This document shows, piece by piece, positions 24,621 to 40,600 of a stretch of 64,000 nucleotides of DNA (its first letter is position 1; each line of letters begins with the position of its first letter). The notes under the pieces are model-generated. The model did not search any database, had not been told where the DNA came from, and saw nothing but the letters and a program-made list of their open reading frames with translations. Source of the DNA: Brasenia schreberi (taxonomy: Eukaryota > Streptophyta > Magnoliopsida > Nymphaeales > Cabombaceae); contig JAYKKT010000046.1 of assembly GCA_036023115.1 (NCBI GenBank), positions 7,790,001 to 7,854,000 on the forward strand, given 5' to 3'. A program made the position numbers and the translations under genes.

Positions 24621-26567
24621 GCAGGAAGCTTTTTCCAGTGACCGGGAGGAAAGATGGAAGTGCTTTCCGGCGAAAACTCGGCCAAGATCGAAAAGGCCCT
24701 CGAAAGCTCTGGGTAGGAAAGGAAGAGAACGTAATCGTGACGGTGGTCGCTGCGGGCGACGGCAACGACTTTGTGATGATGTGGGCGGACTGTGCAGTGT
24801 CGATGACGTGAAGAAAACGACGACGAAGGCTACCGGTAAACGCCGGTGAGAGAGCGTTGGCAGCCCGTTATCTTGACGTTATGCCGGTTGCCTTGTACGG
24901 TTCGAATAATTCCTTTCCTTTTCACCGAAATTCCGTTTTAGTACCCAATCTTAGGGTTGTTTTCTCGAAAAAGGCGTTGTATGCCTTTTAACAGCGCTGA
25001 TGAACGAGCTGAGCTAACCGAACAACCTTTGTTGGCTGAGCTCGTTTTCTATGGAAACGAGCCAACCTAACCCTTAGACGAACAGTCTTTCTTACCCACA
25101 GCTTGGTCAGTTCAAGTGGTTTAGGTCTCGAGTTAAACCCTCACAGCAGGCCGACCTGGCTCGAACCAAATTCGGTGGGGTCCTTTCGCCTACATGGATT
25201 TTTGGTTTTCTGGTTTTCATATCGTATGATACTGTATATGTCTAATAATTAACTCAACAGAAGCAAGCTAGATCATTTCTTAACGAAAGAATAAAAGTTT
25301 TCTTTAAAAGTATTCATCAATTCCTTAATTCATGGAAAATTTGTAGATGTGTTGAAAGAAAAATAATCATTCATCTTGCACCAAAAGCAATAGCTCACCA
25401 GTTTAGGAGGCCAACCCACAAGTTGAAGGTCTTGAGTTCGATCCATGTGTCGTACAAATCTGGCTTCAGCCTTTCATCGTTAAGGAGCTCTCATGTACCA
25501 ACCCTACTGTTCACGATCATATTTTTACCATCTTTATGTTCATCTCATACGGTCTTGCACGAACCGAACACCAAACAAGACCGGGTTGAGCGAAACTGAG
25601 ATGAACTATCAGCGTCTGGTTCATTTATCAGCCCCATGTTTAAGGAAAGAGAAGATTTTGTTTAGTTTAGAAGAAAGTGAAATTTCATAATACGAGCAAA
25701 ACATAAGTTAGAGCATGATAAATAGAAAGACAAGTTGGTTTGAAAGCTACAATGACAAGCGTCGATAATTAGATAGTGAATACTTTGAAAGGGAGATTGA
25801 AAGAATAGTAAGAAAATCATGAAACATCTTCCTACTTATTTCAAGTGACATGCTAATATAATACAAGATAGAGCATGATAATATAAGAGTCTTGTATTAT
25901 GAGTTATAAGTATATTAGCGGGTCATACATTTTTTGCTGTCAATAAAATCACTTTGTTTGATTGAAGTTCTCAGTTACTCTTTATGCACATTGCCTGCTT
26001 AAAGCATGAATTGGCTCCTTTTAGTACAAGAAAACTCTCTTGATACGGGCACCTACTAATCCTTAACTTATTGAAGAGTCCTTCGCAGCTGGTTATGAAT
26101 TACCAACTTTTTCAATCTTTTCAACCCTGGTTCTTCAAGAGCATGTCAAAAAGATTGAGAGCTAGAATCATCTGATTTTGTTCATTGAGATGATAATTTT
26201 AGAATGATCTTTTTGTGGGCAGATGTTTGTCTTGCACCAATAGTCCCTAAAAGATCAGAACAATCTATACGGTGTAACATCAAAATTAAAGCATCGATTA
26301 TGTCATTAGTCCTTTCTACCAATAACTATCTTACCTTGACACGTTAAAAATCGCAAATTTTATGTTTGAATTAACACGAAAGAGACACAACACAGTGGCT
26401 CGTTTGAAGTATCAATTTGAAACTAAATCTGCAATCTAAAAAGGCTGGAGGGCCTGCCTTAGCCAAATTTTACAAAATAAAACATATATCTTAAGATTAA
26501 CCCACAATTTATTTTTTAAGCCTATGACCACTAACCGTGATATATATAATATATGGATATGCTAGCA
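24621..26567. other. Spacer with SINE-like stretches
   Basis: The first 250 bp (GC-richer, CGGCGAAAAC-type sequence) are probably the 5' UTR and promoter of the At4g08330-like gene. At about 25095-25200 and 25390-25480 there are tRNA-promoter-like A and B boxes (TCAAGTGGTTTAGG and GGTCTCGAGTTAAACCC; TTGAGTTCGATCC), the second followed by a CTGGCTTCAGCC stretch shared with the SINE at 43635. No gene is seen. Confidence 0.4.
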
Positions 26568-26765
26568 AGATTATATAGCATATCTGAACAAATCTCAACT
26601 ATTCAATTTGAAATGATTGAGATTTGAATTCAAAAGGAAAAGTTGTCTTATGAATTAATTATACTTGTAAAAAGTACATTTATTTTTGCTTTTAAATTTT
26701 CAAATATCAATCTTCCATCTTTCCAAATTTATTTGGAGACACTAGCATGTCATGTTGCTAGCGTT
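26568..26765. mobile_element. AT-rich MITE-like repeat, copy 1
   Basis: It shares an ordered set of motifs with 32468-32645: TAGCATAT near the left end, AAATCTCAA, TGAGATTTGAATT, then TTATACTTGTAAAAAGTA. It has no coding capacity and adjoins a long (TA)n tract, as the second copy does. Confidence 0.5.
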
Positions 26766-26784
26766 TATCAAGCTTCCTACACAC

Positions 26785-27538
<754 letters not shown>

Positions 27539-30206
27539 TCATGATCTCAGTATCCTGTCTCGCTCACCTCCATGGAAGGCATTAGTATCACCAAGAAAAT
27601 AACTATACTGTGCAGCTGCTCCGAAACCAAAATCGTCGTTCAATTGAACAAGCTGGTTAGAAGCTGAAAAGGCATGCCCAACGTTGTTTTCAACGAACCT
27701 TGTTTTGCACTTGGCGTCCTCTTTAACATCCGGGGACAGACCTGAAGTTAGCTTTCCAATCTGATACTGCAGATCTGGAAATGGGTCAGTCATTACCTTT
27801 GCCTTCGTGTTTTTCTTTCCATCAACTTGCTTTAACTCCAGACGGTACAGTGCAATTAAATCACAGTTGTTCATCTCATATTCATAGAGATGCCACTCAA
27901 ATTGGTTTGATGGCTGAGGATCCATGTAATATGACCTCTTCAAGCCACCAAATTCTTTCATTACCTGCTTTCTTGATTCATGCCAACCGCGCCCACTGTA
28001 ATCTGGTAAAGATCGTTGCTTTCGGTTACCACTCTCAAATGCACGACGAGGCTTGTCGAAAAACAGCCATTCTCTGATAACTTCTCCCTCGAGAACAAAA
28101 AGATCGAAAAGTTCTGAACCATACACAATTTGGACTATATTTATCAAATCCATGGTTGTAAAAGTATAATGAAAATGATAAAGATAAATTCATGTAGTAA
28201 GAAATATTAAGGGAAAGGGTGCTAGTCTACCAGGAGCATTCCATGGTGATTTGGTAGTTGCAGCTCCTTCACAAACTGGAATCCCAACAGCTTTCCCATG
28301 TATTTTGGCACTCAGAGATGCAAATAAGGGTCCATCTTTGAAGTCGATCCCCCCTGGTCGCACGACTGGGGTCATGCCGGGTGGGCCTTCGTTAAGAGCG
28401 ACATTTGCATGGAAGTTACTGCAATAGTCTTCGAACCAACCTGATCCCTTGGCTGGTCTCTGGCAATCCCAAAGAGCACATCTTAGCCCCAAGAAGGCAG
28501 ATGGTGCAGGAGTCATTCCATTCTGCATAATATGATTCTCTGGTAGACCATGAGCATCCTCTGTGATTGCGAAACTAAGACAGAGGTCATGAGTCAGTTG
28601 TTTATGTAAGGTGAAATGATTCCCCTCCAATCCATCCCCAACAGTATGCAGCAGGCTCTCGAAAAGGACACTTTCGGATCGATCCAGTCTGTCGACACTG
28701 TATTGTGACAAAACCTGGTTTAAGTAGAACCCCTGAATGAACAGAGACAGCCCATCAGCATGGAAGTAGATGCCACATGTGACAAACTTCAGGCTATAAC
28801 TGGTTTTACTGGGAAACTATGAAGGATTCAATTCCAAGTGGTAAAAGAAAGGAGTACCGTGCATAGGATCTTGAGAAAGAGATGGTGTTGGATTGTGGTC
28901 AGAGCTAAAAGTAGACAAAATTAAATACAAAATCGATTATATTTTAAAAAGCAACAAGTAGATATAGTTATGAAATCCATGAAACATATCTTACTAGCAG
29001 AATAAATCCTATAGCTGAAGCCTGAAATAACTCAAACAATCCCAAGTGCTACATGATAAAGTATCAGGCGAATTATGGGAAGTACTTTGAAATCTTTGCA
29101 TACAATTTTCAGGAGAGAAGCTCCAGTCATCTCAACAGCATAGCTCGAATTAAACAATAGAATGCGCACTGCACGTTTTATCTTAAAGAGAAAAGAAGAC
29201 CAGAGAAGTCACGAGACCACGACTTGTGATCAGTGGGAGGCAGGATTTGTATCGGCCCAAACCTTATAAGTAGTTTGAGAATGAACAGAAATCCTGAAGA
29301 CTCTTTAGTGATGACACAATTTACAGCTACTGAAATAAACTAGTTGTGACAATTTCCATCTTTCCCCCTGAGCATAAGATTCACGTGTAAAGGAAACAAA
29401 ATCCAAGGATTAAGCATGAAGGAGATTTTTCCTTCAGAAATTTCAATTTCTGTCATTTTTGGACAAGCCCATCGAACACATTGATGAGTAAATTTTTGAA
29501 TTTATACCGATCAAATGACGAGAAGAACAATGAAAAAATTCTGGAAAATAAAATGCAAAGTGACATATGGTTCACCGCTTGGATTAGTCGGTCAAATTCA
29601 ATACATTGTAAAAGTAAACAGATGAAAGACATGGAACAGGCAAGACCTGTAACTCAAGTCCCCATTACCTCATGGAAGCTAACACCATCATCTCTAATAT
29701 CGCCTTCAACCTTCTGAATCTTATGACAGTGAGATGTTGCTGGTACACTAGTTGCATCATCATCTTCTTCATGGAGCTGCAATAACCGACGCATGTCGGA
29801 GGAAAGTTCTGAAGAATTTAGACTCCCTGATTGCTGGAGAAATCAAAAGATGAGTGGTATTAGGAGAAATAGAATCCCACTCGGCAACACAAACCAACGG
29901 AAAACAACTCTGGTAGATTCTTAAGAATTTGTTGGTCACAGATAGACAAAGTAAAACAAAGAGGCTTTGGAGTACCAGAATCTCTAAAGATGTAGAGGGA
30001 GAAACCTCATTTAGCTCAGCCTTCCATTCCCTCAACATCTGATGAACTTGTTCTTCCAAAACTATCATATCGTTTAAACGGTTCTCTTTCCTAGCACACT
30101 GCAAATCTGAAAAAATGCTCTGCAGATCATCGACTCTGTTCTTATCCTTGGTCTTAAAAAGCTGGTAGGAAGCCGACTTGGAACTATCTTTAGAACCATT
30201 CTCCAT
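27539..30206 (-). CDS. VOZ (vascular plant one zinc finger) transcription factor, 4 exons
   Basis: Minus-strand exons: 30206-29976, 29833-29669, 28732-28231 and 28113-27539. All introns are GT-AG and phases agree, giving 1,473 nt and 490 residues, close to Arabidopsis VOZ1 (486). The N terminus has the VOZ coiled segment ([34 protein letters not shown], residues about 22-68). The zinc-coordinating region around residues 217-240 keeps C217, C222, C236 and H240 ([14 protein letters not shown]). The DNA-binding and dimerisation block follows ([63 protein letters not shown]). VOZ proteins are NAC-related regulators that bind a palindromic GCGT(N)7ACGC site, interact with phytochrome B, and promote flowering and stress responses. 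All conserved residues I can check are present and no frame is broken, so the gene looks functional. The start ATG opens directly into the conserved N terminus ([13 protein letters not shown]). Confidence 0.95.
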
Positions 30207-32645
<2,439 letters not shown>

Positions 32646-33406
32646 ATATCATGTTTCATATATATATGGAGAGAGTAGATTTAGGAATCCATCACAACCT
32701 TTTAGTGTTTGAGATAAAGGGTTGAGGTGATAAAACATATCAATGCATATAATAGTTAAATGTAAAGTATAAAAGTATAACACTTTTAATTCAAATTTTC
32801 ACTATCAATCACATAATTCAATGGTAGAAACAGTGAGTTTCTTGTGGTCTTCTATTTTTTATGAGTTTCTTAAATCTATACTCTATATAGAGAGAGAAAG
32901 AGAAAAAGAAAATTTTCGGGGTTCCTTAAATCTAGACTATATATACATATAGAGAGACTTTGTGGTTTATACACTAATCATACTAAATGTGTCCTTAGTG
33001 ATTTCAACCATCCGATAAAAAAGATGAATGATTGAGCAGCCTTTTTCTTATGGCCTTTTGATCTTAATCATTCATTTGTTTAATCAAACAATTAATATTA
33101 TTGAGAACATTTAACATGATTGCTTGGGCGCATAAATTGCATTCTCTCTATATATATAAGGTGTGTTTGTTATTCGTCTTTGGGCGTGTGATAAATGTCT
33201 TTATGTGTGTGTGTGCACGTGTGCATATGTATGTGTCGTTCACAGTCATGTTTTGCTTTATAGGTACACAGCATTAAGAATATAGACGCAATGAGTTTTT
33301 TTTATATGCAAGATGGGGTTAGACAGACCCCAACCAGTTAAACAGGAAGGATATACAAATGAAGTTTTATGGAAGTAACCTAAGGATTTCCATGCTAAGG
33401 GATTAA
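32646..33406. other. AT-rich spacer with MITE-like segments
   Basis: No gene. Segments at about 32690-32890 and 32990-33150 are AT-rich and carry partly inverted motifs (for example ATTCATTTGTT near 33070 against AATGATTGAGC near 33027) like other MITE-type repeats in this window. A GT-rich run lies at about 33198-33235. Confidence 0.35.
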
Positions 33407-33612
33407 TAACTTGGGAACTCTGTGTTTTGCTCTTAGAGCAGTGGGAGAGAGATGCCCAAACCTAAAAACACAACCAAAAAGAAGGGTTGGTCTCCCATTT
33501 GTATTTAGTAACTTGGGAACTTTGTATTCTGCTCTTGGAGCAGCGTGAGATGGTTGCCCACACCCAAAAGCACAACCAAGGAGGAGGGTTGATCACCCAA
33601 TTGTAATTTGTC
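33407..33612. repeat. Tandem duplication of about 102 bp
   Basis: Two diverged head-to-tail units start TAACTTGGGAACT at 33407 and at 33509. Both continue through TGCTCTT(A/G)GAGCAG, a GCCCAAACC/GCCCACACC segment and CACAACCAA. The duplication is old enough to have several mismatches. Confidence 0.8.
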
Positions 33613-34213
33613 TGTCTGATTGGGTATACATCTACGCCACTGCCAAGTCTGCTGTTCCTTTGTCTTATCCTTTGTGTGGTTCTCTCTCCTCTTTGCATTT
33701 TTGAACATCTTGACTTGTGTATGATACCTTGAGCCATTAGTTGTCTCCTTGCTTTCTTCCCGCTGAGCCACCGATAAGGCCTTTATAATGGGGAAACCAG
33801 TGGTTGGCTTGTTTTTCCAAGTAAATGTGTCTCCTATGACGCCCATACCTGCCAATATGTTTGAAATGTGATTCATCTCTCTGGGTACTCATTTCAATTG
33901 CATGTCATCATAATTTTGCAAGACTTTCACTGTCTCTATCCACCAAAATTTTATGGGTCCTCCCTTGCATCGCCTTCTTAACTGCTTGCTTGCAATCCAT
34001 TCTTGATGACTCAATTATCACCTTCACTTGTCTCATTCCTTGTAATATCATGATCCACCATTTCCATTCTTGTATCCTCCCTGGATTCCTGTTTGTTCTC
34101 CATCCACCTTCGATAAAACATCCTTTTTCATTCCTGATTGTATCGCCCATCTTCCACGTGCCTTTCCATCTGCTATATATTGAGAGTTTGGTCCAGTCGA
34201 TTGGTGGTGGAAT
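33613..34213 (-). pseudogene. Possible non-LTR retrotransposon RNase H-like remnant
   Basis: Minus-strand frames at 34150-33908 and 33876-33613 resemble the RNase H-like domain found in plant LINE-derived proteins. Pieces such as GDTIRNEKGCFIEGGW, then an EWKWWIMILQGMRQ helix and VKVIIESSRMDCKQAV, follow the usual order of that fold (glycine-rich strand, helix, then hxhESD-like strand). The catalytic residues are not clearly kept and stops separate the pieces. It could be a decayed element or chance similarity. Confidence 0.4.
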
Positions 34214-34663
34214 TCACATAAAAAAAGTTAAAAAACCACTTATACACTGAACCACCATAAACAACGCCACTTGTGACGTGAAACCTTGTGTGATTAAGTA
34301 TGGTGCATTTATAATGGTTTCATGTTTATACTGGTCACGGTGAGGTGCGATCTGGAACTGTTCCGAAGCTGACCAGGTGGTGTTTGGATTATTGGTCGAA
34401 TTCGGTCGGCTTCTTTCGACCCGATGATGCGATTTGCCAACTGAGAAGTCGGAAAGTTTTCGGTTCGTGTTCAACTTTGATCGGATCCATTGGCGTTGGA
34501 CATTGGGCAATTTTTGCCCTTTGAGACACCGGTTTCGTCGGAAAATCCACCGAGGGACAGACGACGAACTTTCCCTGCTTCCTCTTTGTTCCGAAGAGGA
34601 AGAGGAAGGGGACGACGACGACGGTGACGTTTTGGCGTTGAAGGAGATCAAGAAGGGACAAAA

Positions 34664-37600
34664 ATGAGCGTGATCGACATTCTCACCCGTGTCGATGTCA
34701 TCTGCAAGAAGTACGACAAGTACGACGTCGAGAAGCAGCGGGATCAAAACGTCTCCGGCGAGGATGCCTTTGCTCGCCTCTATGCCGACGTTCAATCCGA
34801 TATCGACGCCGCTATTCAGGTTCGCTTCTCTCTTTTTCCTTATTTTCGCTTGTTTGCATTCAACATTGTTGATCGGGATTGCATCCGAACCGTCTCTCTT
34901 TTCAAACCATGTCAGAAAGCCGAGGATGCTTCGAGGGAGAAGAATCGGGCGGCCGCTGTGGCCATGAACGCGGAGATCCGTCGGACAAAGGCGAGGCTAT
35001 TGGAGGAAATCCCTAAATTGCAGAGGCTCGCACAAAAGAAGGTCATTTCTCTTCTTTTATCTCATTGGCTTTCTCTCTGAACTCCTTGGTAATCTGACTT
35101 TACTTATTTTCAGTGCGTATTTTGTTAGGTGTTGGAAGAATTGTTGAGTTTAAGGTTCTTTGTCGAGATCTAGGTTGGATTCATTATTATTCTCGTTCCA
35201 AGCCAGAATCATGTGCATCCTCTCCATGTCTTGTGCTTATTTTCTGCCCTAATTCATTAATCTGCCTGTCATTGTTGTTACCGAGGTAGCCATCCGTGTG
35301 AAATATTGCCGTTGTGGATGCAAATTTTCCTCGCGGTGATGAGTTCCAGTCACTATAATTTTGTTTTTGAGATAATGAACGGGAGGGTTTTGCTCAGAAA
35401 CTCGTAAGCGAATCAACAATCCAGACCCTGAGGAGCACGTATTTTATAACTCGTTTGTGATTGAGCACCTGTCTCAGCACAATTGCGAATTTGTTTTTAA
35501 TCATCTTCATTCAATTAGAATAATATTTGCATTATGTTTTATAGGGATTAAAAGAGTGGTTTATAAATTTCTTGCTGAATTATGCCTGAATGGCAGAAAT
35601 ATCGGGTGGATCCTTGAGCTTTTCTTTTGGACATTAATGCTCCAGCTGGGAACATGGAATCGGTGAATCCAGCCATACATTGTTGTCTTGAGGACTATTG
35701 AGGATATTCTTTTCCTTGAGAATAAATTAACAAAAACAATGGAAAATGATTCCTGATGCACAATCCATATGGTGTGAAAACCAGGTGTGAAAACTGATTA
35801 CATGGGAACAGACTGATGAAAGTTGTGTTGAAATCAAGATGACACCCCCAAGCATGTTATACTTTGATAGCCATGCTCGCATTCCAAAACCAGGATCCCA
35901 AGCTTAACGTAAAAGTAAATTACCACGCAAAAGAAAGCTTATCATATGTAGGGTGTGGCACTAACAGTTGAAGTTTGTGTTCTCGGAGCAAGATATTATT
36001 GGTTACTAGAATCCAAGCGTTATTGTTTGCTTATTTTATCCTTCCCTTTTCCCATCCTCCTTTTATGGATTTTCTGACAAGATATTATTGGTAACCAGCC
36101 TCCAAATGTAATTGTTTTGTTGTGCTCCCCCTTTCCTACCCTCCTATCTGTAAAGGGTTTTCTGTTTGTGCAACATTTCATATTTTTTGGTAATTTAATT
36201 GGGTAGGTTAAGGGTCTTTCAAGGGAAGAACTAGTTACTTGGAGTGAGTTGGCAGCTGCATTATCTGAGCGGATAGAAGCAATACCCGATGGGACAGGAA
36301 ATGCTGGGAAAAAGAGCAGCGGCTGGACAGCATCAAGTTCACGCACTGGAATTAAATTTGACTCCACAGGTGCTGGTTGTTTTCTATTTTCAGTTTCATT
36401 TGGCAAATCTTGTTGCTGAAGATCATTCATGATTGTAAAAGCTTTCTTCTTTCATGGCTAACAGATGGAAACTTTGATGAGGGTTTCTTTCAGCAGTCCG
36501 AAGAATCAAGCAAATTCAGACAAGAGTATGAAATGCGGAGGATGAAGCAGGCAAGGTGTGCATTTCTTGACTGATGTGCAAAATGTTTCTTTGAAATCCT
36601 TGTCTAGTTAAATAGCATATCTGGATACTATTGGTTAATTAAAACTTCTTTTCAAGTATCATGCTTATGGACAAACAATTATCATGAATTTAGTTCTTTG
36701 GAGATTGTAACTACAAAGATGATTTGGCCCAATTTTGTAAGTATCATACCAGACCCCTGTCAATTGGGGTTCAATACACAAAAATTGTACCATATCACAT
36801 GATGCAATATGATATTTGTTTTCTAAAATTATTTAATGTTTTAAAAATAAAATAGGAAAAAAATACCAACATCCAATATAACACAAAAACCACATATACA
36901 ACAACAACAACATCTAAGCCTTTTTCCTATACTAGATGGGGTTGGCTACATAGATCTTTTTTCCATAGAGTTTGATCATGTGCCATGCTAACATTTAACT
37001 CAACATAATCTAGATTATTCTTTATTGTTTCCTTCCAACAATAAACACATATGGTATACAAACTGGACACACGGCAAGATATCACAAAAAACACATATAA
37101 TATACATAAATTGAAAACTATAAGTAAACAGAACAAGTAACAATAATAACAACTAAGTTACAAACTATTTACTCTCAAAGAAAATCATGGTTCATATTCA
37201 TAAACACAAAGAAATTAACAACTAAGTCATTAACGAGTAACAAAAGCAAACACATAACTCAAGTGCATAAGTTCACAACCCATAATTAATAAGCTATTAC
37301 ATCACATAATCACAAAAGGATTATATCAATTTACATATCATGGATCATAATTAACAAATGCATGAACTTTAGTATAATATGGATCAATCATCATCATCAC
37401 TACCACCAACTTCTTCCTTTGAAACATTGTTCAATTCTCCAACAATATTGTCAATGTTATCATCATTAACTCAAGTTCACCTTTTACTCCTAGCTCCTTC
37501 CAATTCTTATCATCTACAAGGATGGGAGGCTCTTCTTGGACCCATTCATCTAAAACATCAATCACCTTAAAGCAAATAGGCTAATATTGCACATGCTTTC

Positions 37601-40600
37601 ACCTTCTATTCTCTCTTTGCATCTGCCTAGAAAACAAAAATAAGTACATAAGATAGGCACATACAAAGACTAGTTAATAAAATTAACTATAGAGTTCTAT
37701 CAAATTAGTGTACCATTGTGGCAAGTTCATGTTATACACAACAAAAACCAAATCATGAAGTCAAGAGTGTTCCAATCTATTCCTTTTCTTTGAGTGAATG
37801 TTATCAAGGAAACTCCAATTTCGTTCAGACCCGCTAGCCTTGCAAGTTTGGCTCAATATACGTCGAGAAGACATTGATACGTTTGGCATGTGCACACTAA
37901 ATCGAGCCTCCCACTCATCTAAGTATGAGTAGATATAAGAAAAAAAATGAATGACAAACACATTGGCAGATAAGTAAATAATTTAACTCATGAATTATAA
38001 TATGACATAAAAGATGTGTTAGGACCCATGAAGGAGTGACAAATTTCTTTGAGGTTAATATTGGATTACATCAAGGATAAACTTTAAGTCCATATTTATT
38101 TGTGTTGGTCGTTGACGAGCTAACAAAACATATCCAAGATGAAGTTCCTTGGTGTATGTTATTTGTGGATGACATTGTATTAGTAGATGAGTCTAAGGAA
38201 AAAGTTAATAGAAAATTGGAGCTATGGAGGAAAATATTAGAAGGTAAAGGCTTTCGACTTAGTAGAACAAGGACAAAATATATGAAATGCAAGTTTGGTC
38301 ATTTGGTTAATTGGTTACTTCAAATAACGTAAAAATTAAGATTGACACACATTGTATTCCCTTATAAGGAAAGTTTTTAGTACGTAGGATCAATTTTTGA
38401 GAGTGATGAAAAAATGGATGGAGATCTTACACAAAGAATTAATGCAGGTTTGGAGAGGTATATCATGTATTTTATATGACATGAAGGTACTATTAAAGTT
38501 GAAAGGTAAATATTATAGAGCAACAATTTGATCTACTATGCTTAATGGTCATGAGTATTGGGCAGTTAATTATCAACATGTACAAAAGATGTTCTTGGTA
38601 GAAATGAAGATGTTGAGATGGATGAATGGTTATACAAGGAAAGATAGTTGACAAAATGAGAGAAGATCGTTTAAGATGGTTTGGACACGTAGAAAGACGA
38701 CCAAAAGAAGCTCTGGTATAAAGGTATGAGAAACTAGGTTGGGAAAATGTTAAAAAAAGAATAGGAAGACCACAAAAGTATTGGAAGGAAACAATAAAAA
38801 ATTATTTAACTTAAGTTAAATGTTAGCATCGCACATGATCAAGCTCTATGGAAACAAAGAATCCATGTAGCCGACCCCATCTAGTATGGAAAAGGCTTAG
38901 TTGGTGTTGTATGAATTATAATATATAAAATATCCATAAAGCAAATCATACCCGGATGCAATTGAGTATGAAGTTGTATTGCAATTGATCTCCCAAAAAT
39001 CCCACATTGTGGATGTAGCTATTAAGTTTCAAGTGAATGTCATGCTCACATTATCATCTGGGTTAAGATCAATTGCATTTAGTATACTATTTGTCACTTC
39101 CTCATCCTTCGTATAAGTAGGAGAGAATCTCATGGCAGGATTAAATAACCTGCGGCTGCATGTAAATCATGATGCATATGTGTGTTCCATCTATTTTCTA
39201 TGACATCCCAAATAAGCCTATAAGATCTTTTTTTCTTATCTAAGTTTACTGTTGCCTGATCTTTTGCCCTATTCATATATGTAGCATGGCTGGCCTCTCC
39301 TTATAGTCTACCATTCTCATAATTTTCACCAATGGCATTGTCATCTTTAAGAACTTATAACACTTCTATCAAAAACTTCTATTTAAAACTATATCAACAC
39401 TGTCAGTCTCAATCATCATTTCAAACATTTTAACGAGACCCATTCATGAAAAGCAAACATTTGCTTCAATGCATTTTAATGTGTGGCAAGACATTGGACA
39501 TTAATAACATTAGTAGCAAACCTTGTTAATGCAGGCTGAATTAATTCTTGCCCTCTAGTGTGAGACCTTAGTTAATTTAAGAGAGATGAATGATTATAGA
39601 CAAGCTTTTGATTTTTGTATAATCAACAATAGCCCCACTAACCTCATTCATCTCACTGATGTCCTCTAACATTAAGTCTATACAATAAGCAACACAAGGA
39701 ATCCTTACTATTGATGGATAGTTCTTCGTAGGTATTTGCAGCAATAAACAACAACAACAACAACCACTAAGCCTTTTCCCGTACTAGACGGGGTCGGCTA
39801 CATGGATTCTTTGTTTCCACAGAGCCAGGTATTTGCAACATTATCAGTAATAAATTGAACCACATTACTAGATCAACATCTATCATAATATCTTAAAAAA
39901 TAAGAAATATATTTTGTGTAGTTTTCATGTTTGACAAATTATAGGATCTCAAAAACAATGTTCCTTTTGGATTATACAACAACAACAGCTAAGCCTTTTC
40001 CAATACTAGACGGGGTCAGCTACATAGATTCTTTGTTTCCACAGAGCCTTATCATGTGCCATGTTAGCAGTTAACTCAACATAAGCTAGATCATTCTTTA
40101 TTGTTTCTTTCCAACACTTTTGTGGTCGTCTTCTCCCTCTTTTAGTACTTTCAAAATCTAGTTTTTCATACCTTTTTACAATGCTTTTTTTTTATCTTCT
40201 TTCTATATGTCCAAACCATCTTAAACGATATTCTCTCATTTTATCCTTTATTGGTGTCACTCCCAATTTGTTTTTGATAACCTCATTACACTCATCCATC
40301 TCAACATCTTCATTTCTGCCAGAAACATCTTTTGTACATATTGATGAATAACTGCCAACACTGAGAACTATAAAACATGATAGGTCTAATTGATGCCTTA
40401 TAGGATTTACCTTTTAACTTTAATGGTATCCTTTTGTCACAAAGACTATCCTCTCCATTTTAACAAACCTGCATTAATTCTATGCAAAACATCTTCATCA
40501 ATTCTTCAATAACTCTGAAAAATTGACCTTAGGTATTTAAAACTTTCCTTTTGGGGATGCAATGTGTGCCAATTTTAATTTCTATGTCCTCTAAAGTAAT

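Larger units (their letters stand above)
36770..39975 (-). mobile_element. Decayed hAT transposon remnant in intron 4, antisense to the SYP71-like gene
   Basis: Minus-strand pieces read in the hAT order from high to low coordinate: [12 protein letters not shown] (about 39950), then [19 protein letters not shown] (about 39700), then [18 protein letters not shown] (about 39215), then [24 protein letters not shown] (about 37840). These equal stations of the transposase at 50315-52810. The piece is broken by RTE copies at 38004-38910 and 39741-39826, bounded by another at about 39976-41000, and invaded by one at 36898-37045. The borders are estimates; terminal repeats were not identified. Confidence 0.75.

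Noticed and set aside
34214..34795. 193-codon minus-strand frame across the SYP71-like start
   Set aside because: It is antisense to the 5' UTR and exon 1 and has no motif; the plus-strand reading is clearly the gene.
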